A stretch of 64,000 nucleotides of DNA from positions 1 to 64,000 of the forward strand of contig JACKBR010000013.1 of the NCBI GenBank assembly GCA_020634495.1, written 5' to 3'. A model generated the notes under the pieces. The model was not told the DNA's origin, made no database searches, and saw only the letters and a list, made by a program, of their open reading frames with translations. Made by a program: the position numbers and the translations under genes. Positions 50,880 through 59,261 of the stretch are shown piece after piece. Within the stretch, counting starts at the first letter, position 1. Each line of letters opens with the position of its first letter. The DNA is from Ardenticatenaceae bacterium (GTDB lineage Bacteria; Chloroflexota; Anaerolineae; Promineifilales; Promineifilaceae).

Positions 50880-52004
50880 CTAGGCTGCCCCATCGCTGGC
50901 TGGCGCTGCAAACAGGGCAGCAAATTTTGGATAGCGTTTGGGGTAAGAAAGAATGTCAGTGGCGTCGCAGAGCTGATCCAGATTGCCCAGACCTTGTGGC
51001 AAAGCCCGCACCAGCGGCTCTTGAATTTGCTCATAAAGCGCAGCGGCGTACTGCTCCGGATCAATGACTCGATACGGCCGTTCATGGAAAAAACCAATTT
51101 CAGTTGGCAGTGGTCGGGTCAGGTGCAGGGCATTGTGCCAGCAGGCCAGGTAAAGGTACGCCTCGTTCAGCGCCGCTTCGCGTGGCTGCCAGGTGTCGGC
51201 CTGCCAGACGCGCTCAAACAAGGGAATTAAATCTGCGGCGCAGGAAAGCCGGGCAAACGCGGTGCCAAACCATTTGAAATATGGCGCATACTCTTTTTCT
51301 AGCAAAAAGGCCAGCCGCATGATGTTGCGTACCTGCCGGGCGGCAATGATCCGCGACCCCAGATCATCGCCCACGTCGCCCGTGCGGCTGACGAACACAT
51401 CCTCCTGGGCCAGGCGCGTCCATTGCCCGGCCAGCAAATAAAGCCAAACGTCATGCGGATAAAAGTAGAGCGTTTGCCGCAGCGTGGTCATTTCGCCCAG
51501 ACTGTCGTGGAAGAGACGGCCGTTCCTTACCGTAGCCAATGGTTGCGAAGGCAAACACAGCCAGTCAGCTGGCCGCAGCGGCTGGTTCATCTCTAGCGAC
51601 AAATAGGCCTGGGCAAAGCGGCCTGCGGTTGTCACTTCAACCATGTGATTGACTGGCCCCGCGTTGGTGAATTCCAGATTGAGGCTGCCGTCTGGGTGAC
51701 GGCCGTAATGTGTGGGATAACCGCGAAAGGTCGTGGGCAACTCCTCCCGCAGCAGCTGCCTGATGGCTGGAGCAAGCTCAGTAAAGTCAGGTTCGGCCAA
51801 AAAGAGCGTGCCGCGTGGCCCCCAATCGTGGTCGCGGGATTGGGGGGTGTCGTAGCCCAGCACGTCGGAGCCGCCGCCCAGCCGTCCGGCGGCGTAGCGC
51901 AATGAGGGAAAATGATGGTCTAGCAACGGCCGTACCGCTTCCTGAAAAAATTGTTCGCATAACTCCAGCCCCTTGATAAAAGGTAGCCTCATGATGTCGT
52001 TCAT
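50880..52004 (-). CDS. DUF4037 protein (nucleotidyltransferase-like fold)
   Basis: 374 residues from ATG 52004, which has AAGGAG 9 bases upstream; the longer start at 52043 lacks such a site. GRLGGGSDVLGYDTPQSRDH near residue 40-59 resembles the G-S-D of nucleotidyltransferase folds with the D-H-D pair, and the helical C-terminal part (NEAYLYLACWHNALHLTRPL) is typical of DUF4037. Some relatives are MNT-HEPN-like or kanamycin-nucleotidyltransferase-like proteins. No catalytic activity can be asserted. No operon partner; upstream are 190 bases of non-coding DNA. Confidence 0.8.
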   Translation of the reverse strand: MNDIMRLPFIKGLELCEQFFQEAVRPLLDHHFPSLRYAAGRLGGGSDVLGYDTPQSRDHDWGPRGTLFLAEPDFTELAPAIRQLLREELPTTFRGYPTHYGRHPDGSLNLEFTNAGPVNHMVEVTTAGRFAQAYLSLEMNQPLRPADWLCLPSQPLATVRNGRLFHDSLGEMTTLRQTLYFYPHDVWLYLLAGQWTRLAQEDVFVSRTGDVGDDLGSRIIAARQVRNIMRLAFLLEKEYAPYFKWFGTAFARLSCAADLIPLFERVWQADTWQPREAALNEAYLYLACWHNALHLTRPLPTEIGFFHERPYRVIDPEQYAAALYEQIQEPLVRALPQGLGNLDQLCDATDILSYPKRYPKFAALFAAPASDGAA

Positions 52005-52231
52005 TGGCAACCGCTCCTTAGCATCTTTCCAAAAAAGCCACACAGGTAAATTATTATGAGAATTTTATTCTAGCTGAACCCTGCTATAATCCCAGGCAGG
52101 AACTTTCGCGCAGAGATTTAAGACGAAGTTAACGATAGCAGCAACATTTCCTGAATCCTTTCATGAGAGGCGTCTTATGAAGGGCGTTTTCAGGCAAATC
52201 CAAAAAATCAACTCACAAGGTTTTCAAACAA

Positions 52232-53302
52232 ATGGCTGAACAATATCCAGACTATGTTTCGCGGTTGTTGACCCAGGCGCGCGGCTTGCTGCAAGCAGAT
52301 GAGTACGGGCAGATGGATGCAGCCGCCCTTTGTTTTGACGTGTTGGCCCATTTTCCAGAGCTAAAAGAAGCGGCCGAATTGGTGCTGGAAGCATTTAGCG
52401 ATCCCTGGCTCATTCGCGACAATCGCAAGGCCATTGGCCGCCATGTTGATGAGTGGGACGACCGCCCCTGGCAGCAGCGGCGGCGGCTGGCCCTTTCGTT
52501 TCGCTACACCAGCCGCTGGGAGGGTCGCTACCGGCAGTATGATGAATCTGTAGATTGCGACGACGTGCTTCCCCAAGATGTGCGGGAAATGCTGGAGGAG
52601 GGGCGGAGCCAACTTTTGCAAGATTACTTATTGGGGCAGTCACGCGGCAGCGAGATGGCCTGGTCTATCTTTCTGGAAACGTTTAAGCGCACGGCCAGGC
52701 CAGAAGTGGCCATGCTGTGGGTGGGTCACCTCTATGCCGACCAGGGGTATTTTGCCGAGTCGGTTGATGTGTTGGAGATGTTGTTGGCTCAATTTCCTGA
52801 ATCGCAAGACGGCCGTCGCCTGTGGGCTGAAGTGCGTTGGTGGCGCGATTACCAGGATCGTATTCCCTGGATTCCACCCGGCACAAATTCACGCGGCCGC
52901 CGCTATCGCCAGATGATGGCCCAAATTGATCCTGACTTTGCCGCCACGCCGGATGATTTTGCTGCCCCGTTTGAGCACATTCCCCCAAATTTGGACAACC
53001 TGCCGGATGATTTTGAGCTGCCGCTGCCGGTGCAAGAGGAACTTGTGGCCAAAGTTGAAGAGGTGTTGGTGGCTTTGCCGGAGGAGCGTGCCTGGCAAAC
53101 GGCCGTTGATTGGAGCTACCTCGACAAGCTGGAAAATGGCGACATCGACACCAGTCAATTTCCCGAATGGGCCCAATATATGCTGTTGGAAATTGACGAT
53201 CCGCAGCAAGAGCTGTTCCTCAAACAATATCTCCTCAGCTACTTCTCCAACCCGCCCCTCTTCGAGGACGATGAGGACGACAACGAGCGCTTTGCTGAAT
53301 AA
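52232..53302 (+). CDS. Hypothetical protein with TPR-like helical repeats
   Basis: 356 residues, very acidic at the C terminus (EDDEDDNE). The N-terminal helices (YVSRLLTQARGLLQADEYGQ, AALCFDVLAHFPELKEAAEL) and central ones (VAMLWVGHLYADQGYFAESV, DVLEMLLAQFPESQDGRRLW) match TPR spacing loosely. A region PFEHIPPNLDNLPDDFELPL is proline-rich. No named family. The gene ends 10 bases before the TauE/SafE transporter start, so they are co-transcribed. A scaffold role is plausible but unproven. Confidence 0.7.
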   Translation: MAEQYPDYVSRLLTQARGLLQADEYGQMDAAALCFDVLAHFPELKEAAELVLEAFSDPWLIRDNRKAIGRHVDEWDDRPWQQRRRLALSFRYTSRWEGRYRQYDESVDCDDVLPQDVREMLEEGRSQLLQDYLLGQSRGSEMAWSIFLETFKRTARPEVAMLWVGHLYADQGYFAESVDVLEMLLAQFPESQDGRRLWAEVRWWRDYQDRIPWIPPGTNSRGRRYRQMMAQIDPDFAATPDDFAAPFEHIPPNLDNLPDDFELPLPVQEELVAKVEEVLVALPEERAWQTAVDWSYLDKLENGDIDTSQFPEWAQYMLLEIDDPQQELFLKQYLLSYFSNPPLFEDDEDDNERFAE

Positions 53303-53312
53303 ATTTTCTTTA

Positions 53313-54110
53313 ATGCCCACACTCTTGCAACTACCTACATTTCCGCCTTATTTTTGGTTAGCAGCAATTTTCACTGCCTTGTTGATTGGCGTTTCCAAAG
53401 CAGGGTTTGGCAGCGGGCCAGGCGTAATCGCCACGCCGCTGCTCTCGCTGGTGATGCCCGTGCCGGAAGCGGCGGCGCTGCTGCTGCCTATCCTGCTGCT
53501 GGCCGATGTGTTTGCCGTGCGCCATTATTACCATCAGGTAGACAAGCCCAGCTTGCGGGCTTTGCTGCCGGGGGCGCTGTTGGGCATTGCGCTGGGGGCG
53601 CTGTTCTTTCGCCAGTTTAGCGATCAAGAGCGGGTGCTCAAGCTGGGGATTGGCATCATTGCCCTGGTGTTTGTGCTGTACCAGGCGGTGCGCAGCCGGA
53701 TTTTGCTGGTGGTGGAACAGAAACGGCCGTCTACCACAACTGGCTTCATTCTTGGCACAACCTCTGGTTTTGTTTCGACTCTGGCTCACGTGGGTGGCCC
53801 GCCGATGATCATCTACATGCTGCCCCAAAAGCTGCCCCGAAATTTGTTTGTGGGGACAACGGCCGTTTTCTTCTTCATTGTCAATCTGGTTAAGCTAATC
53901 CCCTATGCCTGGCTTGGTTTGCTGGTTGTCGGCAATCTTACCGTAACGATTTTGCTGCTGCCGGTGCTGTTTCTCGGCACCCAGCTGGGCGTCTGGCTCA
54001 ACAAACGCTTTAGCGAAGTTTGGTTCAATCGCATCATTTACGTGATTCTGCTGCTGGTTGGCCTCCAGCTTATCCTTGGCCAAAGCTTCATCAGCCTGCT
54101 TTTTGGTTGA
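53313..54110 (+). CDS. TauE/SafE family membrane transporter (putative sulfite/organosulfonate exporter)
   Basis: 265 residues from ATG 53313; the longer frame to 52926 is a shadow of the previous gene. About eight hydrophobic helices, starting YFWLAAIFTALLIGVSKAGF and including the conserved GPGVIATPLLSLVMP pore-like segment, GFVSTLAHVGGPPMIIYMLP in the second half (the family's repeated motif), and a final LLLVGLQLILGQSF. The family exports sulfite, sulfonates or other anions. The neighbours give no sulfur pathway other than the rhodanese at 282, which is far away. Complete. Confidence 0.9.
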   Translation: MPTLLQLPTFPPYFWLAAIFTALLIGVSKAGFGSGPGVIATPLLSLVMPVPEAAALLLPILLLADVFAVRHYYHQVDKPSLRALLPGALLGIALGALFFRQFSDQERVLKLGIGIIALVFVLYQAVRSRILLVVEQKRPSTTTGFILGTTSGFVSTLAHVGGPPMIIYMLPQKLPRNLFVGTTAVFFFIVNLVKLIPYAWLGLLVVGNLTVTILLLPVLFLGTQLGVWLNKRFSEVWFNRIIYVILLLVGLQLILGQSFISLLFG

Positions 54111-54187
54111 TAAACCGCAGCAGGCAAAGAGATTTCCCTCTCATCCTCCTTTGTCCTCTAGCAGCAAAACCCAGTATAATTCCCGTC

Positions 54188-54853
54188 ATGATTCGAGCTT
54201 TAATTTTTGATTTTGATGGCCTGATTTTCGATTCGGAAACCCCTGATTTTATTTCCTGGCAAGAAACCTATGCTGAGCATGGCGTAACGCTGTCGCGGCA
54301 GGTGTGGAACGCCCAAATTGGCACCATTACCTTTAATCCATTCCTGCATCTGGAAGAACTGCTTGAACGGCCGTTAGACCGGCAGGCAGTTTGGGCACGA
54401 CGCAAAAAACGGGACAATGAACTGCTGGCGGCTCAAACCATTCTGCCTGGCGTGGAGGATTATCTGGCCCAGGCGCGGGCTTTGGGTCTGAAAATCGCCA
54501 TCGCTTCCAGTTCCGACCACAAATGGGTCGATGGGCATTTGCAGCGCTTGGGTTTGTTTGAGCAATTTGAACTGATTTTTTGTTCTGACGATGTGGGCGG
54601 CGTGGGCAAGCCAGACCCGGCCGTGTACCGGGCCGCCATTGCCGCCTTGGGCATTGCTCCGCCAGAAGGGCTGGCGCTGGAAGATTCGCCCAATGGGGTG
54701 ACGGCGGCCAAAGGAGCGGGTTTGTGGTGTACGGCCGTACCCAACCAAATGACGCGCGATCTCAACCTTGACCATGCCGACTATCGCCTGAATGCCCTAA
54801 CCGATATGCCCCTTAGCCAGCTCATCACCGAGGTAACCAATGGAACAAAATAA
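54188..54853 (+). CDS. HAD-superfamily hydrolase (beta-phosphoglucomutase/phosphatase-like)
   Basis: 221 residues from ATG 54188. Motif I DFDGLIFDSETPD (nucleophile Asp at about 9), motif II in IAIASSSDHKWVDG, Lys in DVGGVGKPDPAVYRAA and motif III/IV GLALEDSPNGVTAAKGAGL. The cap is helical between motifs I and II (class C1). Relatives are sugar-phosphate phosphatases and beta-phosphoglucomutase; the substrate cannot be chosen. Its last 14 bases overlap the next gene's start at 54840, pointing to coupling. Confidence 0.9.
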   Translation: MIRALIFDFDGLIFDSETPDFISWQETYAEHGVTLSRQVWNAQIGTITFNPFLHLEELLERPLDRQAVWARRKKRDNELLAAQTILPGVEDYLAQARALGLKIAIASSSDHKWVDGHLQRLGLFEQFELIFCSDDVGGVGKPDPAVYRAAIAALGIAPPEGLALEDSPNGVTAAKGAGLWCTAVPNQMTRDLNLDHADYRLNALTDMPLSQLITEVTNGTK

Positions 54854-55301
54854 ACCACCCAGCCCGCAGCCGGGCTTGACCAATGCTGAAAAGATCGTGG
54901 AATTTCATGATGCGGTGGGCGCACCGGTTCCCGGTCAGCCCGTCGTGCCGTCGATGGACATCCTGGAGCTGCGGCATAAACTGCTGCAAGAAGAGTTTGA
55001 GGAAGTCACTGAGGCGTGGGAGGCGTTAACGGCCGTTCTCCAAGCCAACAGCCCCATCCAACCTGCCGATGTAACCGAGTGGGTACACGAATTGGCCGAT
55101 TTGCTGTACGTAACCTACGGGGCCATCCTGGCCTGCGGCGTTGACCCGGACCCCATTTTTGCCGAGGTGCATCGGGCAAATCTGAGCAAAGCAGGCGGCC
55201 CCCGCCGCGCCGATGGCAAAATCCTCAAGCCACCCGGCTGGCAGCCTGCCGACGTGCGCAGCGTCATTAAACGGCAAATGAATGGAGGAAGTGGAGATTA
55301 G
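54840..55301 (+). CDS. MazG-like nucleotide/phosphoribosyl-ATP pyrophosphohydrolase
   Basis: 153 residues. All-alpha NTP-PPase pattern: FHDAVGAPVP near the N terminus, LRHKLLQEEFEEVTEAWEAL with the EExxE metal cluster, then HELADLLYVTYGAILACGVD with the E-x-x-D motif, and HRANLSKAGGPRRADGKILK as in the PRA-PH-like subgroup. Likely hydrolyses a (d)NTP or related pyrophosphate. The frame overlaps the HAD phosphatase end, so the two are made together and may act in one salvage or cleaning step. Metal residues are intact. Confidence 0.85.
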   Translation: MEQNKPPSPQPGLTNAEKIVEFHDAVGAPVPGQPVVPSMDILELRHKLLQEEFEEVTEAWEALTAVLQANSPIQPADVTEWVHELADLLYVTYGAILACGVDPDPIFAEVHRANLSKAGGPRRADGKILKPPGWQPADVRSVIKRQMNGGSGD

Positions 55302-55352
55302 AGATTGGAGACTAGAGATTGATTCAATCTCTAGTCTCTGATCTCCAGTCTC
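55290..55352. repeat. AGATTGGAG hairpin spacer repeat, copy 4
   Basis: GAGATTAGAGATTGGAGACT faces ATCTCTAGTCTC and GATCTCCAGTCTCC just before the DUF2785 gene. A stem of about 25 bp overlaps the ribosome-binding region. It also supplies a false upstream start (55319) for the next frame. Confidence 0.65.
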
Positions 55353-55363
55353 CTTCAGAAATT

Positions 55364-56245
55364 ATGAGATTGAGCGAACGTGCCTTAAAAGATCAGCTTT
55401 ACGAGATTGCCGATAACGATTTTGCCCTGCCGGAGCAGGCAAAGGCGCTGCCGCGCGCGCTGGAAATGCTGCCCCATTTGGGCAGTCCCGATGCAGAGCT
55501 GCGTGATGATTTGATTTACAGCACGCTGGCTGCCTGGATTTTAGCGGGCAGATTTGAAGATGATGATCTGAAATCTCTTTTGCGCCAATTGCTTACCGAA
55601 GAGCATCTATTTTATAAGCTGGGCGAATCTGACACAGACTCTGTGTTTATGCGCAGCTTTTCTATGCTGCTGGTGCCCCTCATTTTGAGCCAACACCGGG
55701 AACGGCCGTTCCTGATGCCCTATGAATTGCGCGACGTGAACGTGAAGCTGCTGGATTACCTGGAGCGGGAGCAAGATTTGCGTGGCTTTGTATTGGATGC
55801 GGATGAAGCGGGCGAGCCAAAGGGATGGGCTTACGCCGTTGCCCACACGGCCGATGCCCTGGATGAACTGGCGCAGTGCAAAGAGTTGGGCAGCGAGGAA
55901 TTGCTAGAAATCCTCACGGCGATCCGGCAAAAAACGGCCGAATCTAAAATTGTTTTTGTTCACCTTGAGGATGAACGGTTGGTGACGCCGGTCATTGCCG
56001 CCCTGGGGCGCAAAGTGCTTACGCCAACGGACGTGCAAAGCTGGCTGGATGGTTTTGTGCCGTTGGCCCGGCAAACAGAACCCTTCCCGGACTGCTATCG
56101 TCAGGCGCAAAATGTGAAGAACTTCTTGCGCAGCCTTTACTTTCGGGCGCGCAAGCCAGAAACGGCCGAACAAATTGGCGATAACAGCGCCAATGCCCTG
56201 GCAGAGCTGGTGCATAAAACGTTGCAACAAATTGCCTTATTTTGA
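55364..56245 (+). CDS. DUF2785 family protein
   Basis: 293 residues from ATG 55364; the extension back to 55319 only translates the hairpin spacer. Helical protein with LRDDLIYSTLAAWILAGRFE and LLRQLLTEEHLFYKLGESDT near the N terminus, a GWAYAVAHTADALDELAQCK motif near residue 155 and a C-terminal QAQNVKNFLRSLYFRARKPE. These match my memory of DUF2785, a family of unknown function; some members are reported beside resistance or stress genes. No metal or catalytic motif is evident. Third in a co-directional set with the HAD and MazG-like genes. Confidence 0.75.
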   Translation: MRLSERALKDQLYEIADNDFALPEQAKALPRALEMLPHLGSPDAELRDDLIYSTLAAWILAGRFEDDDLKSLLRQLLTEEHLFYKLGESDTDSVFMRSFSMLLVPLILSQHRERPFLMPYELRDVNVKLLDYLEREQDLRGFVLDADEAGEPKGWAYAVAHTADALDELAQCKELGSEELLEILTAIRQKTAESKIVFVHLEDERLVTPVIAALGRKVLTPTDVQSWLDGFVPLARQTEPFPDCYRQAQNVKNFLRSLYFRARKPETAEQIGDNSANALAELVHKTLQQIALF

Positions 56246-56266
56246 TTGGGCCAGTCCTAGAATCGC

Positions 56267-56887
56267 TCAAATCAAGTATGAATTGGCGAGTTCTTCATGC
56301 GCGGCTGCGAACCAGGGGTGGATATAGCGCAAGGTTTTGCGCTGCTGCCAGAGGTAGCGGAGGTAAACACGGCAGGCGTCGTCAATGGAGTGGGCAACGG
56401 CCGTTTCAATTTCTACCAAATAAGGCGGCTCCCCGGGTTGATCCCATTTTATTTTGTCAGCCACAAACACAATCTTGTCCAGCAAAGACGCCCCGGCTTT
56501 CAGCGTGGTGTGGCAGCCGATGGCGCTGAGAACGGCCGTGTCCGTTACGCCAAACACCGCTTGGGCCACAACCGCGCTTAATTTCTGATGCAAAATCATG
56601 GGAAAATCTGCCTCGCCGGGGAAAATTGGGACGTTAAACAGCTGGCACATTTCCACACGCGCCTCGTTGGGAATGACCGCGCTGATGTCGTGCAGCCAGG
56701 CGGCCGTTTCTGCCGCCATCGGGTCTGCGCCAAACTGGTTGGCCAGCCGTTTGGCCTCCTGCGCCACGCGGCGAACATGCCCGGCAATTTTGGGGAATTG
56801 GTGATGAAGGAGAACGGCCGTGACATCATTTTGCAGATTACCGCTCAAGGAAAATTGGCCAAAATAAGGCTGTAGATTTGAGTTCAT
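56267..56887 (-). CDS. HD-domain protein of the YqeK type
   Basis: 206 residues. Metal ligands: FPKIAGHVRRVAQEAKRLAN (His), AETAAWLHDISAVIPN (His-Asp), ILHQKLSAVV and GCHTTLKAGASLLDKIVFVA (His and Asp), then DKIKWDQPGEPPY. The order and GCHTT/WDQPG motifs fit YqeK, a symmetric Ap4A hydrolase in Bacillota. Likely removes signalling dinucleotides or acts on another phosphate ester. The first 20 residues are polar and not conserved, so the true start may be later. It has the iterated palindrome three times. Confidence 0.8.
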   Translation of the reverse strand: MNSNLQPYFGQFSLSGNLQNDVTAVLLHHQFPKIAGHVRRVAQEAKRLANQFGADPMAAETAAWLHDISAVIPNEARVEMCQLFNVPIFPGEADFPMILHQKLSAVVAQAVFGVTDTAVLSAIGCHTTLKAGASLLDKIVFVADKIKWDQPGEPPYLVEIETAVAHSIDDACRVYLRYLWQQRKTLRYIHPWFAAAHEELANSYLI

Positions 56888-56984
56888 CTGCCAAGCATAC
56901 CACCCACTGAGTCGTATGCAGAACTGTTAGAAACCTCTGTCATGCTTCCCTCACAAAATCTTTTCTATTCTGCGGAGATTAATC

Positions 56985-58037
56985 ATGCAACCATCAAAAA
57001 AATATCCGTTTTTGCTGCTGGCCCTTTTCTTGCTTGTTGGCTGCGGTTTTGGCGATGTGGTGGGGAACGGCCGTTCCAGCACCGAATCCACAAACAGCAA
57101 CACACCGAACGCTGCCAACGATGACGAATTCACTTATGAAGGCGACCCGCCCGCTGAAGGCAAGGGCCACGTCTATGGCGAAATTCGCTGGAACGGCGCT
57201 GGCGCGGAAGGGATAGAGGTGGAACTTTGCGCTGATTTTTCCTCGTTTAGCGGCTGTGGCAGCGAACCCATCTTTGGCAAGACCGACGAAAACGGCCGTT
57301 ACCTTTTCCAAAATGTCGATCCCGGCGTCTACGCCCTCTCTGTGCGCGTGTTCGACAGCGACGATTGGCTGTACATTTCCAGCGGCATCCTCAGCTCAGC
57401 CGAATTTGAAGTAACGCCCGATGAAACATTAATCATTGGCAGTCAAAACATCTTCAAGCTAGACGTGAAGCTGCTGGAACCCAGCAACGGCAGCAAGGTG
57501 GCTGGCGAGGAAATTCTGCTGGATTGGAGCGATTACCCAGAGGCCGATTATTACAAAGTGTCGCTGTATCCAGATGAAGGGGATGCCATTTTAATTGACA
57601 AGCGGGTCAATGAATCCAGCATTCGGGCCGATTTGCTGCCGGTAAACTGCGGCTATCGCTGGAGCGTGGAAGCGTTTAGCAGCGAGCGGATCAAAATTGC
57701 AGAAACGGCCGAACAGTTTGATTTTGTTGTTGCTGAATTGGATGGCTCCTGCCAACTGGCCATTGTGGAACCCGCCGACGGCGCAGAAATTCGAGGCGAC
57801 AATATCATTCTGGATTGGGAAGACAGTCCGCTGGCGCTGACCTACAAAATTCTCATGTGGAACGATGACGATCCTGACCGGACAAACGTGCTGGATTTTG
57901 TAGAAGTGAATGAGTCCAGCTACCGTTTTAGCCAGACGCTGGAGCCTGCCCGCTACGTCTGGTCGGTCACTGCCTACGCTGCCAACGGCGACAAGATCGG
58001 CGGCACGGAGATTTACGACTTCACGGTACGGCCGTAA
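56985..58037 (+). CDS. Lipoprotein with beta-sandwich repeats (CnaB-like plus fibronectin-III-like)
   Basis: 350 residues; GGAG before ATG 56985. Signal peptide ends in lipobox LVGC near residue 20. After a Ser/Asn/Thr linker there is a SpaA/CnaB-like unit (HVYGEIRWNGAGAEGIEVEL, GKTDENGRYLFQNVDPGVYA; about 60-155), then two units with KLLEPSNGSKVAGEEILLDW and AIVEPADGAEIRGDNIILDW (about 160-250 and 255-350), each ending in a W-SVxA strand. The two latter units are clear paralogues. Surface-anchored outside; function unknown. Confidence 0.75.
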   Translation: MQPSKKYPFLLLALFLLVGCGFGDVVGNGRSSTESTNSNTPNAANDDEFTYEGDPPAEGKGHVYGEIRWNGAGAEGIEVELCADFSSFSGCGSEPIFGKTDENGRYLFQNVDPGVYALSVRVFDSDDWLYISSGILSSAEFEVTPDETLIIGSQNIFKLDVKLLEPSNGSKVAGEEILLDWSDYPEADYYKVSLYPDEGDAILIDKRVNESSIRADLLPVNCGYRWSVEAFSSERIKIAETAEQFDFVVAELDGSCQLAIVEPADGAEIRGDNIILDWEDSPLALTYKILMWNDDDPDRTNVLDFVEVNESSYRFSQTLEPARYVWSVTAYAANGDKIGGTEIYDFTVRP

Positions 58038-58041
58038 TCCA

Positions 58042-58809
58042 TTAATTTCCCCCGTCCGTTTCCAGCGCCAGGAACAATCGCGCCAAAATAAAGGCGCTGT
58101 CGCCCCTTGCGGTGAGCAAAAAGCCCTCTTCGTTGTGGGAAAATTCGGGAGCCGCGTTGGTGTGCAGATCGCAGTTGGCTTCTAGCAGGGTGAGCTGGCG
58201 CAGCGCCTCGCCAATTTCGGGATCATTGCTCACGATGAGAATGTGATAAGCGCCGTTTTCTTGCCAGATGTGTACGTGCTGACCCTGCAAGGTGTTGAGA
58301 AGCTGGTGGCCAACGGCCGTATTCAACACGCAGCCCCCATAATGCCCCAACCAATCCAGCAGGGTGCTCGCTGGCGTTTGCGCCGCCGGGTGAGAACAAA
58401 GCCGGGCCAGCAGGTCGCTAATCTGGTCCTGGTGCAGGGGGGATTGGCGCGACTGCACGTCTTGCAAAAAGAGGTCTAGCTCATGGCGCAGCACCAGCAG
58501 CTCTGTGAGCTGTTTTTCCAGGGCAATGAAGCGATTTTCGGCCAGTTGGCTCAGCGTGCTGCTGTCAATTTTGCCTTCGTCCCAGCCAGACAGCAGGGTA
58601 CGAATATCCGCCAGGGAAAAGCCCAGCCGCTGGGCGCGCTGGATCAGGTGCAGCCGTTCGGCCGTTTCTGGTGTGTAGAGCCGGTAGCCAGAGTCGGTAC
58701 GGCCGTTTGGCGTCAGCAGCCCCTCTTTTTCGTAGTAGCGCAGGGTAGAGGGCGGCAGTTGGGTCAATTTGCCCAGTTGTCCGATGGTAATCAAGGAATC
58801 TTGTTTCAT
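58042..58809 (-). CDS. MerR-family transcriptional regulator
   Basis: 255 residues. N-terminal winged helix ITIGQLGKLTQLPPSTLRYY, then EKEGLLTPNGRTDSGYRLYT and the coiled-coil helix AERLHLIQRAQRLGFSLADI; residues 8-80. Cysteines near 133 and 155 and a His are scattered (ARLCSHPAA, GGCVLNTAVGHQ), without the classical metal-binding spacing. The C-terminal domain of about 140 residues is undefined, so a drug- or stress-sensor role is possible. Convergent with the lipoprotein gene, 4 bases apart. Confidence 0.85.
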   Translation of the reverse strand: MKQDSLITIGQLGKLTQLPPSTLRYYEKEGLLTPNGRTDSGYRLYTPETAERLHLIQRAQRLGFSLADIRTLLSGWDEGKIDSSTLSQLAENRFIALEKQLTELLVLRHELDLFLQDVQSRQSPLHQDQISDLLARLCSHPAAQTPASTLLDWLGHYGGCVLNTAVGHQLLNTLQGQHVHIWQENGAYHILIVSNDPEIGEALRQLTLLEANCDLHTNAAPEFSHNEEGFLLTARGDSAFILARLFLALETDGGN

Positions 58810-58858
58810 GCCTTCATATTAATCTGCTTCTGAAATTTTGCCACCAGGAATGTAGAAA

Positions 58859-58988
58859 CACGGTTTTCAGTAGTCCGACTCCTAAATAAAATAGGACGCT
58901 GATGAACGCAGATAAACGCTGATCTTTATAAAATCTGGGTCATCAGCGTTTATCTGCGTCCCATTGGTTTAGACTACTGAAAAACCCT
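58859..58988. mobile_element. MITE-like element with terminal inverted repeats and 11-bp target duplication
   Basis: GGTTTTCAGTAGTC (58862-58875) and GACTACTGAAAAACC (58972-58986) are terminal inverted repeats with one extra base. Inside is a second inverted repeat with arms GAACGCAGATAAACGCTGAT and ATCAGCGTTTATCTGCGTC. GAATGTAGAAA is present on both sides (58848-58858 and 58989-58999), an 11-base direct repeat as expected of a target-site duplication. About 130 bp with no frame, hence a non-autonomous element. Confidence 0.65.
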
Positions 58989-59087
58989 GAATGTAGAAAT
59001 TCGCTTTTCGCTCTTAAAAAGCATATACTGGCACATTGCGCCTCCGTTTTGGCAGACAATATTCTAGCTGAATATCACTTTTGAATT

Positions 59088-59158
59088 GGACACAGATGCA
59101 CACAGATTTTCACAGATATAAAAGAAAAATCTGTGTGCATCTGTGAAAATCTGTGTCC
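59088..59158. repeat. ACACAGAT inverted repeat
   Basis: GGACACAGATGCACACAGAT and TTTCACAGAT face ATCTGTGTGCATCTGTGA and AAATCTGTGTCC around an A/T-rich loop. Arms pair over roughly 25-30 bases. It differs from the CACAGAGG family by its core. Together with the MITE it occupies the 450-base spacer before the helicase gene. It could terminate transcription. Confidence 0.6.
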
Positions 59159-59261
59159 TATTATTCCGTATTTTTTCAAACTGATTTATGGCTAGGACAA
59201 CATTTAGTATTTTGCGGGCTGAGATTGTGACTTGGCTCAGTTTTGGCAAGGAGCATTTTCA

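Noticed and set aside
59088..59158. CRISPR-like ACACAGAT repeat
   Set aside because: It is one inverted repeat, not a row of direct repeats with spacers.
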